This document shows, in pieces, positions 1-8,826 of a DNA stretch of 64,000 nucleotides; the first letter of the stretch is position 1; every line of letters starts with the position of its first letter. This stretch comes from Erysipelotrichaceae bacterium. GTDB taxonomy: Bacteria > Bacillota_I > Bacilli_A > Erysipelotrichales > Erysipelotrichaceae. Both the position numbers and the translations under genes were made by a program. The stretch lies in contig JAAZCQ010000024.1 in assembly GCA_012513225.1 (NCBI GenBank), positions 1 to 64,000 of the forward strand, read 5' to 3'. The notes under the pieces were generated by a model. That model ran no database searches and was not told the DNA's origin. It saw only the letters and a program-made list of their open reading frames with translations.

Positions 1-1
1 A

Positions 2-1024
2 CCCTTATTTAATCCAGATGGAGATATTGATGTAATCTCTAGAAGAATTGTAAATGGTAACACTACTAACTTAAACGATTTCAACAACGTAAAATATACT
101 TGGATATCTGATTGGTATAGACAAGCAATGAATAACTTTTGGGTTCCAGAAGAAATAAATATGTCTACTGATGTAAAAGACTATCCTAATTTGCCTCATG
201 CAGAAAGAAGAGCTTATGATAAAATATTATCTTTCTTAATATTCTTAGATAGTATTCAAACTGCAAATCTTCCAAATGTTTCTAGTTATATAACAGCTAA
301 CGAAATTAATCTTTGTCTAGCAATTCAAACATTCCAAGAAGCTCTTCATTCACAAGCATATAGCTATATGCTTGATACAATTTGTGAACCACAAGAAAGA
401 ATTGATGTTTTATATCAATGGAAAAATGATGAACATCTACTAAAAAGAAATACTTTTATTGGAGAGCTTTATAATGACTTACAAAAAAGTCAAGATTCAT
501 TTACTTTTGCTAAAACATTAATTGCTAATTATATTTTAGAAGGAATTTATTTCTATTCTGGTTTTATGTTCTTCTATAATTTAGGAAGAAACGGTTTAAT
601 GCCTGGTTCAGTACAAGAAATTAGATATATTAATAGAGATGAAAATACTCATCTTTGGTTATTTAAAAATATATTATTAGAACTTAAAAAAGAAGAACCT
701 GAATTATTTACACCAGAAAGAATTGAAGTTTATAGAGCTATGATTAAAGAAGGCAGTGATCAAGAAATAGCTTGGGGTCATTATGTAATAGGTGATGATA
801 TTCAAGGTTTAAATAAGCAAATGATAACAGACTATATTGAATATTTAGGAAATCTAAGATGTACAAGTCTTGGATTTGAAAAGATATATGAAGGAAATGA
901 TGAAGAACCTGATAATATGAGTTGGGTTTCTCAATATTCAAATGCTAACCTTATAAAAACTGATTTCTTTGAAGCAAGATCTACTGCATATGCAAAAAGT
1001 AGTGCAATTGTTGATGATCTATAG
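2..1024 (+). CDS. nrdB: Ribonucleoside-diphosphate reductase, beta subunit (class I), 5'-truncated by window edge
   Basis: This is the radical-generating small subunit that makes deoxyribonucleotides together with NrdA. The reading frame is open from base 2, and residues upstream of the first internal Met (128) still match the family, so the gene starts outside the window. Counting from that Met, the expected ligands are present: Asp41, Glu71, His74, Glu138, Glu172 and His175. The radical tyrosine is Tyr78 in the HSQAY segment. A tyrosine rather than Phe or Leu at that site argues for a conventional tyrosyl-radical enzyme and against class Ic. The gene ends in TAG and is followed by a strong shared terminator. 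nrdA presumably lies upstream, outside the window. Confidence 0.93.
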   Translation, partial: PLFNPDGDIDVISRRIVNGNTTNLNDFNNVKYTWISDWYRQAMNNFWVPEEINMSTDVKDYPNLPHAERRAYDKILSFLIFLDSIQTANLPNVSSYITANEINLCLAIQTFQEALHSQAYSYMLDTICEPQERIDVLYQWKNDEHLLKRNTFIGELYNDLQKSQDSFTFAKTLIANYILEGIYFYSGFMFFYNLGRNGLMPGSVQEIRYINRDENTHLWLFKNILLELKKEEPELFTPERIEVYRAMIKEGSDQEIAWGHYVIGDDIQGLNKQMITDYIEYLGNLRCTSLGFEKIYEGNDEEPDNMSWVSQYSNANLIKTDFFEARSTAYAKSSAIVDDL

Positions 1025-1069
1025 GAATAACTAATATATTGTTAGCGAAAAATATATTATAAAAATATA

Positions 1070-1107
1070 ATACCAACATTCCATAATAAAGAATGTTGGT
1101 ATTTTTA
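1070..1107. terminator. Bidirectional intrinsic terminator between nrdB and the ABC exporter
   Basis: A perfect 12-bp inverted repeat (1070-1081 with 1091-1102, ATACCAACATTC arm) encloses a 9-nt loop. It has a T run on the plus side and an A run on the minus side. It sits between two converging genes and can serve both. Confidence 0.9.
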
Positions 1108-1112
1108 TCTAT

Positions 1113-3005
1113 TTAGTCATTTTCAATCAATCCAGTATAAAGCTTATAGTAAGTTCCTTTCTTTTCAAGAAGAGATTTATGATTTCCTCTTTCTATAATT
1201 TCACCATTATCAAGAACCATAATTACATTTGAATTTTTAATTGTACTTAGTCTGTGTGCTATTACAAAAGTAGTTCTACCAGACATAAGTTTATCCATAC
1301 CTTCTTGAACCAAACGTTCTGTTTGTGAGTCAATAGATGATGTTGCTTCATCAAGAATTAATACAGGAGAATTAGCAAGAGCTGCTCTTGCAATAGAAAG
1401 AAGTTGTCTTTGACCCTGTGATAAAGAAGCCCCACTACGAGTAAGAACAGTATCATAACCATGTTCTAAGTGTTTTATAAAGTAATGAGCATTGGCAAGT
1501 TTTGCTGCTTCAATGACTTCTTCAAACGTAGCATTAGGACGAGCATATTTAATGTTTTCTTCAATAGTTCCAGTAAAAAGATTAGTATCCTGAAGAACAA
1601 TTCCTAGAGATCTTCTTAAATCATCTTTTTTAATAAGTTTTATATCAATACCATCGTAAGTAATACTTCCATGATTAATATCATAAAAACGATTTATTAA
1701 ATTAGTAATAGTTGTTTTACCAGCACCAGTTGCACCAACAAAAGCAATTTTCTCACCTGGCTCTGCATATAGATTAATTCCTTTTAATACGGGCTTATTT
1801 TCTATATATGAGAAATTAACATCATAAAATCTAACATCACCTCTTAAGCGAACATATTCTGTTTGACCTTTTTCTCTTTTATGTTTCCATGCCCAAATAT
1901 TAGTTACTTTTTCCACTTCACTTAATGAACCATCTTCATTTTCTTTCGCATTCACTAAAGTTACAAAACCATTATCAACTTCAACTTCTTCATCCAATAA
2001 TTTAAATATACGTTCAGCTCCAGCCATCGCCATAATAACTGAGTTCAATTGTTGTGAAATTTGATTTAATGGCCCGTTAAAAGAACGATTAAGTGTTAAA
2101 AATGAAGCTAATCCACCAATAGTTAAATTTCCCCATCCATTAACCGCCATAGCTCCACCTATAAGTGCTACCAAAACATAGGAAATATGTCCCAGGTTTC
2201 CTACCACTGGCATTAAAATATTCGCATATTTATTTGCTTGAAATGAAGCATCAAAAAGATCTTTATTAATTTTATTAAAGTTGTTAATAGCTTTATTTTC
2301 ATAATTAAAAACTTTAACAACACGTGCTCCTTCCATCATTTCTTCAATATAACCATTTTCCAATCCTAACATTTTTTGTTGCTTGCTAAAGTATCTTCCA
2401 GATTTGCTCATTATTTTTTTAAGTACAAATTGCATAACAACAACCATTGATAAAGTTATCAATGTTAATGGAACACTTAAAATAATCATAGAAATAAAGA
2501 CAGATATAATTGTAAAAAACGAAACTAAAAATTGTGGAATACTTTGAGAAATTACTTGTCTTAGTGTATCAGTATCATTTGTATAAATACTCATTATATC
2601 TCCATGAGAATGAGTATCAAAGTAAGAAATCGGCAGTTTTTGCATGTGAGAAAATAAATCCCTACGTATATTTTCCAATGTTCCTTGAGAAATTATTACA
2701 AGAAGCTTTTGATAAATAAAATTAGTAATAACTCCAATTAAGTAAATAGAAGCCATAACCATTAACGCAGTTATTAAAGGTGTAAAATCCTTTTCTACAG
2801 TAAATATTAAAGGAGTAATATAATCATCTATAAGTATCTTCATAAATAAAGAAGCAGAAACTTGTGCAAGCGATGAAATAACAATACAAATAAAAACAAA
2901 TATATAATGAATTTTATATCTAGACAATATGTAGATTAAAAGACGCTTTAAAACATTAATGTCTAGTTTTTTTCCATCAGTTCCAACATTTTTTGGTCTA
3001 CTCAT
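1113..3005 (-). CDS. ABC exporter half-transporter (permease-ATPase), catalytic-site partner
   Basis: A 630-residue fused membrane domain and ATPase of the multidrug/lipid exporter type. Six membrane segments fill roughly residues 20-330. The ATPase follows, with Walker A GATGAGKTT near 421, Q-loop LQDTNLF, signature LSQGQ near 525, Walker B LILDEATSSID near 547 and switch histidine in AHRLSTI near 581. The catalytic Glu and His are present. It is translationally coupled (4-bp overlap) to the upstream half-transporter, whose own ATP site is degenerate, so the two most likely form a heterodimer. Residues about 355-395 between the membrane domain and the ATPase form an unusually long charged linker. 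The substrate cannot be read from the sequence. Confidence 0.92.
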   Translation of the reverse strand: MSRPKNVGTDGKKLDINVLKRLLIYILSRYKIHYIFVFICIVISSLAQVSASLFMKILIDDYITPLIFTVEKDFTPLITALMVMASIYLIGVITNFIYQKLLVIISQGTLENIRRDLFSHMQKLPISYFDTHSHGDIMSIYTNDTDTLRQVISQSIPQFLVSFFTIISVFISMIILSVPLTLITLSMVVVMQFVLKKIMSKSGRYFSKQQKMLGLENGYIEEMMEGARVVKVFNYENKAINNFNKINKDLFDASFQANKYANILMPVVGNLGHISYVLVALIGGAMAVNGWGNLTIGGLASFLTLNRSFNGPLNQISQQLNSVIMAMAGAERIFKLLDEEVEVDNGFVTLVNAKENEDGSLSEVEKVTNIWAWKHKREKGQTEYVRLRGDVRFYDVNFSYIENKPVLKGINLYAEPGEKIAFVGATGAGKTTITNLINRFYDINHGSITYDGIDIKLIKKDDLRRSLGIVLQDTNLFTGTIEENIKYARPNATFEEVIEAAKLANAHYFIKHLEHGYDTVLTRSGASLSQGQRQLLSIARAALANSPVLILDEATSSIDSQTERLVQEGMDKLMSGRTTFVIAHRLSTIKNSNVIMVLDNGEIIERGNHKSLLEKKGTYYKLYTGLIEND

Positions 3006-4729
3006 TCTTCATCACCCCTTTTCTGTGTTTCATATACTTCTTGATACAGCTTATTAAAGGCTAGTAATTCTTCATGTGTTCCTATTCCTGTTATATGACT
3101 TTCATCCATAACTATGATACGATCAGCATCTTGAATGGAAGAAATTCGTTGTGAAATTATTAATTTTGTAGTTTCTGGCCTTGTTGTTTTTAAAGCTTCT
3201 CTAATTTTTTGATCAGTTGCAGTATCAACAGCACTAGTACTATCATCAAGAATTAAGATCTTCGGATTTTTAAGCAAAGCCCTAGCAATTGTTAATCTTT
3301 GTTTTTGTCCACCTGAAAAATTAGTGCCTCCTTGTTCAACAATGCTATCATATCCTTTTGGCATTTCCTCTATAAAGTCATGTGCAGATGCTAAACGTGC
3401 GGCATTTTGTACTTCTTCTAAGCTAGCAAACTCATTGCCCCATCGTAAATTTTCAATAACAGTTCCAGAAAAAAGTACATTCTTTTGAAGCACCATTGAA
3501 ACTGCATCTCTTAAAGTAACTAGATCATAATCTCTAACATCAATACCTCCAACCTTAACAGAGCCTTCATTGACATCATACAGTCTTGGAATAAGACTAG
3601 TTAAAGTGGTTTTAGATGCACCGGTTGAACCTATAATACCAATAGTTTCTCCTGATTCTATCTTTAAATTAATGTTTTGCAAAACATACTTTTCTTCACC
3701 TTCATAGTATCCAAAAGAAACATTTTCAAATTCAATCGTTCCATTTTTTATTTCTGTAATTGGATTTTCAGGATTAGTAATAGATGGTTTTTCATCTAAA
3801 ACTTCAACAATACGTTTTGCAGAAGCAACTGACATACTTAACATTACAAATATCATTGATAACATCATTAAACTCATTAAAATATTTATTGTATATGTAA
3901 ACATACTCATCAGTTCACCAGTAGTCATATTTCCATATGCGATATACTTTGCACCAAACCAGCTTAAAGCTAACATTGATGAGTACATAGTTAATTGCAT
4001 TATTGGTGAATTAAATACAAGATAATTTTCCGCACGTCTAAATGTTTTTCTTAAAGCACTTGCAGCATTAAAGAATTTTTCTTTTTCATCTTCCTCTTTA
4101 ACATAAGCTTTAACAACACGAATATTAGAAATATTTTCTTGAACACTAGCATTCATATCGTCATACTTTTTAAATCCTTCTGTAAAAATTGGATTTACTT
4201 TTAATATTAAAAACCCTAGAAGAAATGCAAGAAAAATTGCTGCCACCAGAAAAATAACTGCTAATTCACTATTTATATAAAAGGTCATAAACATTGCTAC
4301 AATAAGCATCAATGGCGCTCTAACCATCATTCTTAGTGACATTTGATAAGCATTTTGTACATTGGTCGCATCTGTCATCATTCTTGTTACAAGACCTGAT
4401 GTTGAATATTTATCAATATTCGCAAATGAAAATGTTTGAATATTTTCAAACATTGAACGACGTAAATTCATAACAAAACCTGAAGAAGCATAAGCAGCAA
4501 AATGCCCACTTAAAAAACCACAAATTAAAGATATAAAAGCAACTAAAAGCATTAAACTTCCATATGTAATAACAGCTTTTAAATCTCCTTTATTTACTCC
4601 TTGATCAATAATAAAACTCATTAAAAAAGGAAGCATTAATTCCATTATAACCTCCCCAACCATAAATAAAGGAGCAAGTATAGAAGCTTTTTTATATTCT
4701 TTAACTTCTTGTAGCAATCGTTTTATCAT
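3002..4729 (-). CDS. ABC exporter half-transporter (permease-ATPase), degenerate-site partner
   Basis: A 575-residue half-transporter with an N-terminal six-helix membrane domain and a C-terminal ATPase. Walker A reads GSTGASKTT (Ser in place of the last Gly), the signature is FSGGQ, Walker B is LILDDSTSAVD (Asp in place of the catalytic Glu) and the switch histidine is Gln (ISQRISS). These changes are typical of the degenerate site of heterodimeric exporters, so the protein should pair with the next gene rather than act alone. I chose ATG 4729 because AGAGG lies at proper spacing; the frame could be extended to a GTG at 4750. It is the first gene of the pair. Confidence 0.9.
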   Translation of the reverse strand: MIKRLLQEVKEYKKASILAPLFMVGEVIMELMLPFLMSFIIDQGVNKGDLKAVITYGSLMLLVAFISLICGFLSGHFAAYASSGFVMNLRRSMFENIQTFSFANIDKYSTSGLVTRMMTDATNVQNAYQMSLRMMVRAPLMLIVAMFMTFYINSELAVIFLVAAIFLAFLLGFLILKVNPIFTEGFKKYDDMNASVQENISNIRVVKAYVKEEDEKEKFFNAASALRKTFRRAENYLVFNSPIMQLTMYSSMLALSWFGAKYIAYGNMTTGELMSMFTYTINILMSLMMLSMIFVMLSMSVASAKRIVEVLDEKPSITNPENPITEIKNGTIEFENVSFGYYEGEEKYVLQNINLKIESGETIGIIGSTGASKTTLTSLIPRLYDVNEGSVKVGGIDVRDYDLVTLRDAVSMVLQKNVLFSGTVIENLRWGNEFASLEEVQNAARLASAHDFIEEMPKGYDSIVEQGGTNFSGGQKQRLTIARALLKNPKILILDDSTSAVDTATDQKIREALKTTRPETTKLIISQRISSIQDADRIIVMDESHITGIGTHEELLAFNKLYQEVYETQKRGDEE

Positions 4730-4778
4730 AATATCATCCTCTTCTAACACTTTTTATTTCACTTTTATTATCTTAAAT

Positions 4779-4824
4779 AAAAGCGTTAAATCTTGCTATA
4801 TTTTAATATTTATTTAACGCTTTT
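4779..4824 (-). terminator. Terminator-like hairpin downstream of the clostripain gene
   Basis: A 13-bp perfect inverted repeat (4779-4791 with 4812-4824, AAAAGCGTTAAAT arm) with a 20-nt loop. The T run is part of the arm. It lies between the minus-strand peptidase and the minus-strand ABC pair, separating the two units. Confidence 0.7.
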
Positions 4825-4863
4825 TATTATAAATAATCACTCTTTAAAAACCAATTATTAGTT

Positions 4864-7140
4864 TCAATATGTTTTTTGTACAGGTAACCAAAATGAATTG
4901 TTATATATATCAGTTAATCTATAACTATATACTATTTTAGTATTTGTTAAAGTAATGTTAGAAAGATTTAAGTCACCACTTACTATATAAGGATCAGATA
5001 TAAAGTATCTATCTGTTATACTTCCATCATAGCTATGATATTCTGCAGTAAATTCTAATTTATCACCATCTTGAATTTCTATCATTCCTTTAGCTTCTAA
5101 ATCAACATCATCATAAACTTTTTTAGCCTTTAAAACTTCTCCACTTGGATTGATATCACTAAATTCTACCATGATATGTACAAATTCATCATTTAAATAT
5201 GCAGGTATATAACCGCTTATTTTATAAGTATCACCACTTACTTCATCACTTAAAAACTTATATGATACTACATTATCATTTAAAGCTAGCCAAGTATTAT
5301 CATAGTCTACTATTAAATCATTATCTTCATTAAATTCAAATACATTATCTAAACCTAAATCAATATATCCTTCTCCATCATCAACAAATACATTAAATTC
5401 AATTGTTGATATTAATTCCCATTGTTCTTCACTTAATATTAATACTTGTTGATCATTTACATTTGTTAATTCTAATTGAGTTGTATCAACTTGATTTCTT
5501 CCAATAAATTGAGAAATTGTATTTAAGTCTATTCCACTATTCCAATCTCCTCCACCTAATAAAGACATGATGGTATTCATACCTACACCTGAATTTTGAT
5601 TACTCATAGAATTAGTTAATAAACTTAAAATATCATTACTGCTACTTGTACTACCAGAAGAATAGTTACCCAAAAGAGTGTCGATTAAGGATGTTGAACT
5701 AGAGCCATTATTTTGTGCAACTATTTGACCAGAAGAAGATAAGGTCGCATAAGATTTTACAGCATCACTAAAATCAGTATTCATATCAATATTATCATAT
5801 ATTTTTACCATACTATTCATCTTACTTAAACTAGAGTATGGAAAATATATACTTAAACCATAAGCATTTGTAACATTATTTGTTCTATTATATTTAACCG
5901 CTTCACTAATAGCACTTGCCAATTCTTTAGATTCTGTAGTTCCAATTTTATTTGCAAAGTCAACTAGATCTACTTGATCTAGTTTTTGTGATTGTGCAAA
6001 CTCTCTAGATGTACTTCGTGCATTAGATACAACTTTATAATCGTCTCCTTTAACAAGCTCTGATAAATTCACAGAGAAAGAAGGAAGATGTTTTTTCATT
6101 ACTCCATTTAATTCAGCTAAGTCAACTATAGATAAAGTAAGCTTATCTCTTCTAGATGCTTTACTTGATTCACTTATAAAATCGTCAATTATAATTTTAC
6201 CCAAATCTACACTATGAATTGAAGTGTTTTCAGATAGTTTTGTAATCCAATTTGTATAATACCAACCATTTCCAGGCTCTAATTCTTCTGATGCTAGTAA
6301 ATAATCACTATAGGGCTCTAATGCAACTGCAGTCTCTAGTGTAGCCATTAAACAAGCATCAAAGCCTATTATGTCAAATTTGACATTAGCATCTTTTAAA
6401 CTTTGAGAAATTTGATCTATAGTCATAGTATTTTTCGGGAAATATTGATCATATCCAAATCCACTTACTGAACCACCACCATGGTCCCACATTATCAACA
6501 TATATCTATTTGCAGGATAATTACTCACAGAATATTTTACAAAATCTGTTAAAGTCTTTGGATCTGTCATACTTTTTAAACCAACATTTTTATCTAAAGT
6601 CATCATACCTTGATTACTTATCAAATATCTTTGATTACTTTTTGCACTTATAACATTATTATTCCACTTTTTAGCTCCACCTGTTTCTAAAATAATATTT
6701 ACATTTTCTCCTATGGTAGCATATAACATTTCATTTATATCTTTTGTGGCCATACCATAATTAGATTCTAAATCTGAACCAATCATATAAACCATTATAG
6801 TTACTTCATCATCACTACCTAATATATTAGTATATTTTTTCCTTGCATCAGAACTAACATTCTTATTTGCAGTTAAACTATTAACATTTTCATAACTTGT
6901 TGATGTTTGTTGAGAAGGGTTTATAGTTTGCGTTGTTTGATTTCCACTATTGCCTATACCAAAAAATATCATTAACAAAAAAATGATTATACTACCAATT
7001 CCTCCTGTATTTCGCATAGTTCTTGATACATTTGATGAACTACCTACTCTTTGATTAAAACCACCTGCTTTTTCTCTTTTATATACAGTAGTTTGTTTTC
7101 CAGACTTTTGTTTTTCTCTTGAATGTGGTCTGTTGCTCAT
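4864..7140 (-). CDS. Membrane-anchored clostripain-family (C11) cysteine peptidase
   Basis: A 758-residue protein. Residues 1-46 are basic and presumably cytoplasmic, residues 47-63 form one membrane segment, and the rest would lie outside the cell. A Ser/Asn/Thr-rich spacer precedes the peptidase domain (about 110-460). The His-Cys dyad of family C11 is visible as His220 in MWDHGGGS and Cys263 in FDACLMA. These enzymes usually cleave after Arg or Lys and mature by self-cleavage. After a low-complexity Ser/Gly/Asn stretch (about 470-555), the C-terminal 200 residues look beta-rich and acidic and match nothing I recognise; they may bind a partner or the wall. The ribosome site AAGGGGG precedes ATG 7140. 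Confidence 0.85.
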   Translation of the reverse strand: MSNRPHSREKQKSGKQTTVYKREKAGGFNQRVGSSSNVSRTMRNTGGIGSIIIFLLMIFFGIGNSGNQTTQTINPSQQTSTSYENVNSLTANKNVSSDARKKYTNILGSDDEVTIMVYMIGSDLESNYGMATKDINEMLYATIGENVNIILETGGAKKWNNNVISAKSNQRYLISNQGMMTLDKNVGLKSMTDPKTLTDFVKYSVSNYPANRYMLIMWDHGGGSVSGFGYDQYFPKNTMTIDQISQSLKDANVKFDIIGFDACLMATLETAVALEPYSDYLLASEELEPGNGWYYTNWITKLSENTSIHSVDLGKIIIDDFISESSKASRRDKLTLSIVDLAELNGVMKKHLPSFSVNLSELVKGDDYKVVSNARSTSREFAQSQKLDQVDLVDFANKIGTTESKELASAISEAVKYNRTNNVTNAYGLSIYFPYSSLSKMNSMVKIYDNIDMNTDFSDAVKSYATLSSSGQIVAQNNGSSSTSLIDTLLGNYSSGSTSSSNDILSLLTNSMSNQNSGVGMNTIMSLLGGGDWNSGIDLNTISQFIGRNQVDTTQLELTNVNDQQVLILSEEQWELISTIEFNVFVDDGEGYIDLGLDNVFEFNEDNDLIVDYDNTWLALNDNVVSYKFLSDEVSGDTYKISGYIPAYLNDEFVHIMVEFSDINPSGEVLKAKKVYDDVDLEAKGMIEIQDGDKLEFTAEYHSYDGSITDRYFISDPYIVSGDLNLSNITLTNTKIVYSYRLTDIYNNSFWLPVQKTY

Positions 7141-7202
7141 ATATAAATCCCCCTTTATTTTTCTTCTATGTTTATAAATTATATTTTCGCATAAATTTTA
7201 AA

Positions 7203-7736
7203 TTAATAATAATATCCCCCTGAAAAAAATGCAGTTGGAATCATAAATAAGATTGGAGCAGTAAATATTGCTAGTGATAAAGATAATTTATGTTTAATAC
7301 CATCTTCTAAATCTAATTTTTTAAATACATATTTAATATTAAAAACATATATTAAATAAGAGCTAAGCACTAAACAAGCTAAAGCATATATAAAAGAATA
7401 TGGATTTAAAAATGGATTCATACTTAAACCAGCAACAACATTATCATGCCAAAAGTTATATAAATTTGAATTATAATTAAATTCAACAAATATCGGTAAA
7501 AGCATTACTATAACACCAATAATATCTGCAACAAATCCAAAAATCCAAGTTTTTAAAATAGCTTTTTTTAATATATTTATTTTTTCTTCTACTTTTAAAT
7601 ATTTAAGTGTAAAGTATATAACTAAAGAATCTATAAGTAAATTAATCGGTAAAACAATTAACCATGCTGGTGGAAATAGTAATAAAAGCCATATAGGAAA
7701 GAATACATTATGCAATTTATAATTATTATTTTTCAT
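7203..7736 (-). CDS. Uncharacterised multi-pass membrane protein
   Basis: A 177-residue protein with about four hydrophobic segments (near 10-45, 60-85, 115-140 and 150-170). I do not recognise the family. ATG 7736 is preferred because GGAG lies 7 bases upstream; the open frame extends only to a TTG at 7748. It is the gene immediately upstream of the clostripain gene on the same strand (63-base gap), so the two may be co-transcribed. Confidence 0.65.
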   Translation of the reverse strand: MKNNNYKLHNVFFPIWLLLLFPPAWLIVLPINLLIDSLVIYFTLKYLKVEEKINILKKAILKTWIFGFVADIIGVIVMLLPIFVEFNYNSNLYNFWHDNVVAGLSMNPFLNPYSFIYALACLVLSSYLIYVFNIKYVFKKLDLEDGIKHKLSLSLAIFTAPILFMIPTAFFSGGYYY

Positions 7737-7833
7737 ATTATTCTCCAATTTATAATAAAATTATATATCTTTAGACATAAATGTTTCAATTGAATTGATA
7801 TGTCCATACGTAAGTAATATCTAAAAATCAATA

Positions 7834-8649
7834 CTAATTATTAAATATAAATTTTTCTATTACTTCTGATACAGCACTTTCATTATGTGTTGCTTCAGTA
7901 ATAAAGTCACAATATTCAATCATATCAGGCACAGTATTTTTTACACCAATTCCTAAACCTGCTTCTTTAATCATAGATAAATCATTTAAATTATCTCCAA
8001 TTGCTATTATTTCTTTAACATCTACTTTTAATATTTCAGCTAATTTATGTAATCCTTCTCCTTTATTAACGCCTTTGTGATTAAACTCTATATATCTATT
8101 ACTTGAATAACTTACATCCATATCAAATAATACATCTGATAAATCTTTTTCAATTCTTTGAAGATAATTTCTATCTTGATTCATATATAATGCCTTAACA
8201 AATTCTTTTCCTTTTAGAAAATCTATAGTATTATCACTCATCACTATTTTATTATCCATATTTGTTAAAAAGCCTCTTTCAATATCATTAAACCTAAAAA
8301 GATAGACATTTTCCATAGTATAAACATGGATGCAAACATCATAGTCTAGTCCTCTACTTAATAATTCTCTAGCTTTTTCAAATGGTATTCCTTCAAAATG
8401 AATAATCCTATTATTTTTATTTTCGCTTATAACACCACCATTAAAGGAAATTACATATTCATTAGGTTCATCATAAAGATTTAATGATTTTAAAATATCA
8501 TTTATTTGAAAAAAACCTCTACCTGTAGCTGGTACAAACTTTATTCCCTTATTTTTTGCTTTTGTAATAGTTTCTATATCTTTTGTTGATATAGTTTTAT
8601 CACTTCTAATTAATGTATCATCTAAATCACAAACTATAACTTTATACAT
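7834..8649 (-). CDS. HAD-superfamily phosphatase, Cof type (IIB)
   Basis: A 271-residue sugar-phosphate or nucleotide phosphatase-like enzyme. Motif I is DLDDTL near residue 8. The IIB cap occupies about residues 85-190. The C-terminal motif IAIGDNLNDLSMI carries the Mg-binding acids. Start at ATG 8649 is supported by GGGAGGG 5 bases upstream; the frame extends to 8667 without a comparable site. The substrate is unknown, since this family is promiscuous. A paralogue lies across the tRNA gene on the opposite strand. Confidence 0.88.
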   Translation of the reverse strand: MYKVIVCDLDDTLIRSDKTISTKDIETITKAKNKGIKFVPATGRGFFQINDILKSLNLYDEPNEYVISFNGGVISENKNNRIIHFEGIPFEKARELLSRGLDYDVCIHVYTMENVYLFRFNDIERGFLTNMDNKIVMSDNTIDFLKGKEFVKALYMNQDRNYLQRIEKDLSDVLFDMDVSYSSNRYIEFNHKGVNKGEGLHKLAEILKVDVKEIIAIGDNLNDLSMIKEAGLGIGVKNTVPDMIEYCDFITEATHNESAVSEVIEKFIFNN

Positions 8650-8708
8650 AATACCCTCCCTTATCAAAATATATCTATCTAAAACTAATTGGTAATTAAC
8701 ATTTTAAC

Positions 8709-8785
8709 TGGTATGCTCGACAGGATTTGAACCTGTAACCTTCTGAATCGGAATCAGATGCGCTATCCAATTGCGCCACGAGCAC
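8709..8785 (-). tRNA. tRNA-Arg (anticodon CCG)
   Basis: A complete cloverleaf of 77 bases on the minus strand, including an encoded CCA at 8709-8711. The acceptor pairs GTGCTCG with CGAGCAT (one G-T pair). The anticodon stem TCTGA/TCAGA carries loop TTCCGAT, so the anticodon is CCG, reading CGG. The T arm is ACAGG/CCTGT with TTCAAAT. The usual D-arm GCGC/GCGC pairing is present. Confidence 0.95.
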
Positions 8786-8811
8786 ATTTTCATATGTATT
8801 CTATCATATAA

Positions 8812-8820
8812 TGATATAAT
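8812..8820 (+). promoter_or_regulatory. Extended -10 promoter placed to give a leaderless mRNA
   Basis: TGATATAAT is a perfect extended -10 (TGnTATAAT). It ends 6 bases before ATG 8827, so transcription would begin at or next to the start codon. No Shine-Dalgarno sequence fits between them and no clear -35 is visible. Confidence 0.7.
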
Positions 8821-8826
8821 ACTTAT

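Noticed and set aside
744-941. Antisense open frame inside nrdB
   Set aside because: It lies wholly within a strongly conserved gene in the opposite direction and has no ribosome site or family resemblance.
3600-3640. Ser in Walker A of the 575-residue ABC half read as a loss-of-function mutation
   Set aside because: The same change is common in degenerate partners of heterodimeric exporters, so it is a family trait and not damage.
4864-7140. Fusion or frameshift in the clostripain gene because of the unrecognised tail
   Set aside because: The frame is continuous, with a normal start and stop and similar base composition throughout.
8685-8708. Possible terminator after tRNA-Arg
   Set aside because: The AATTACCAATT hairpin is very short and the T run weak, so it was not called.
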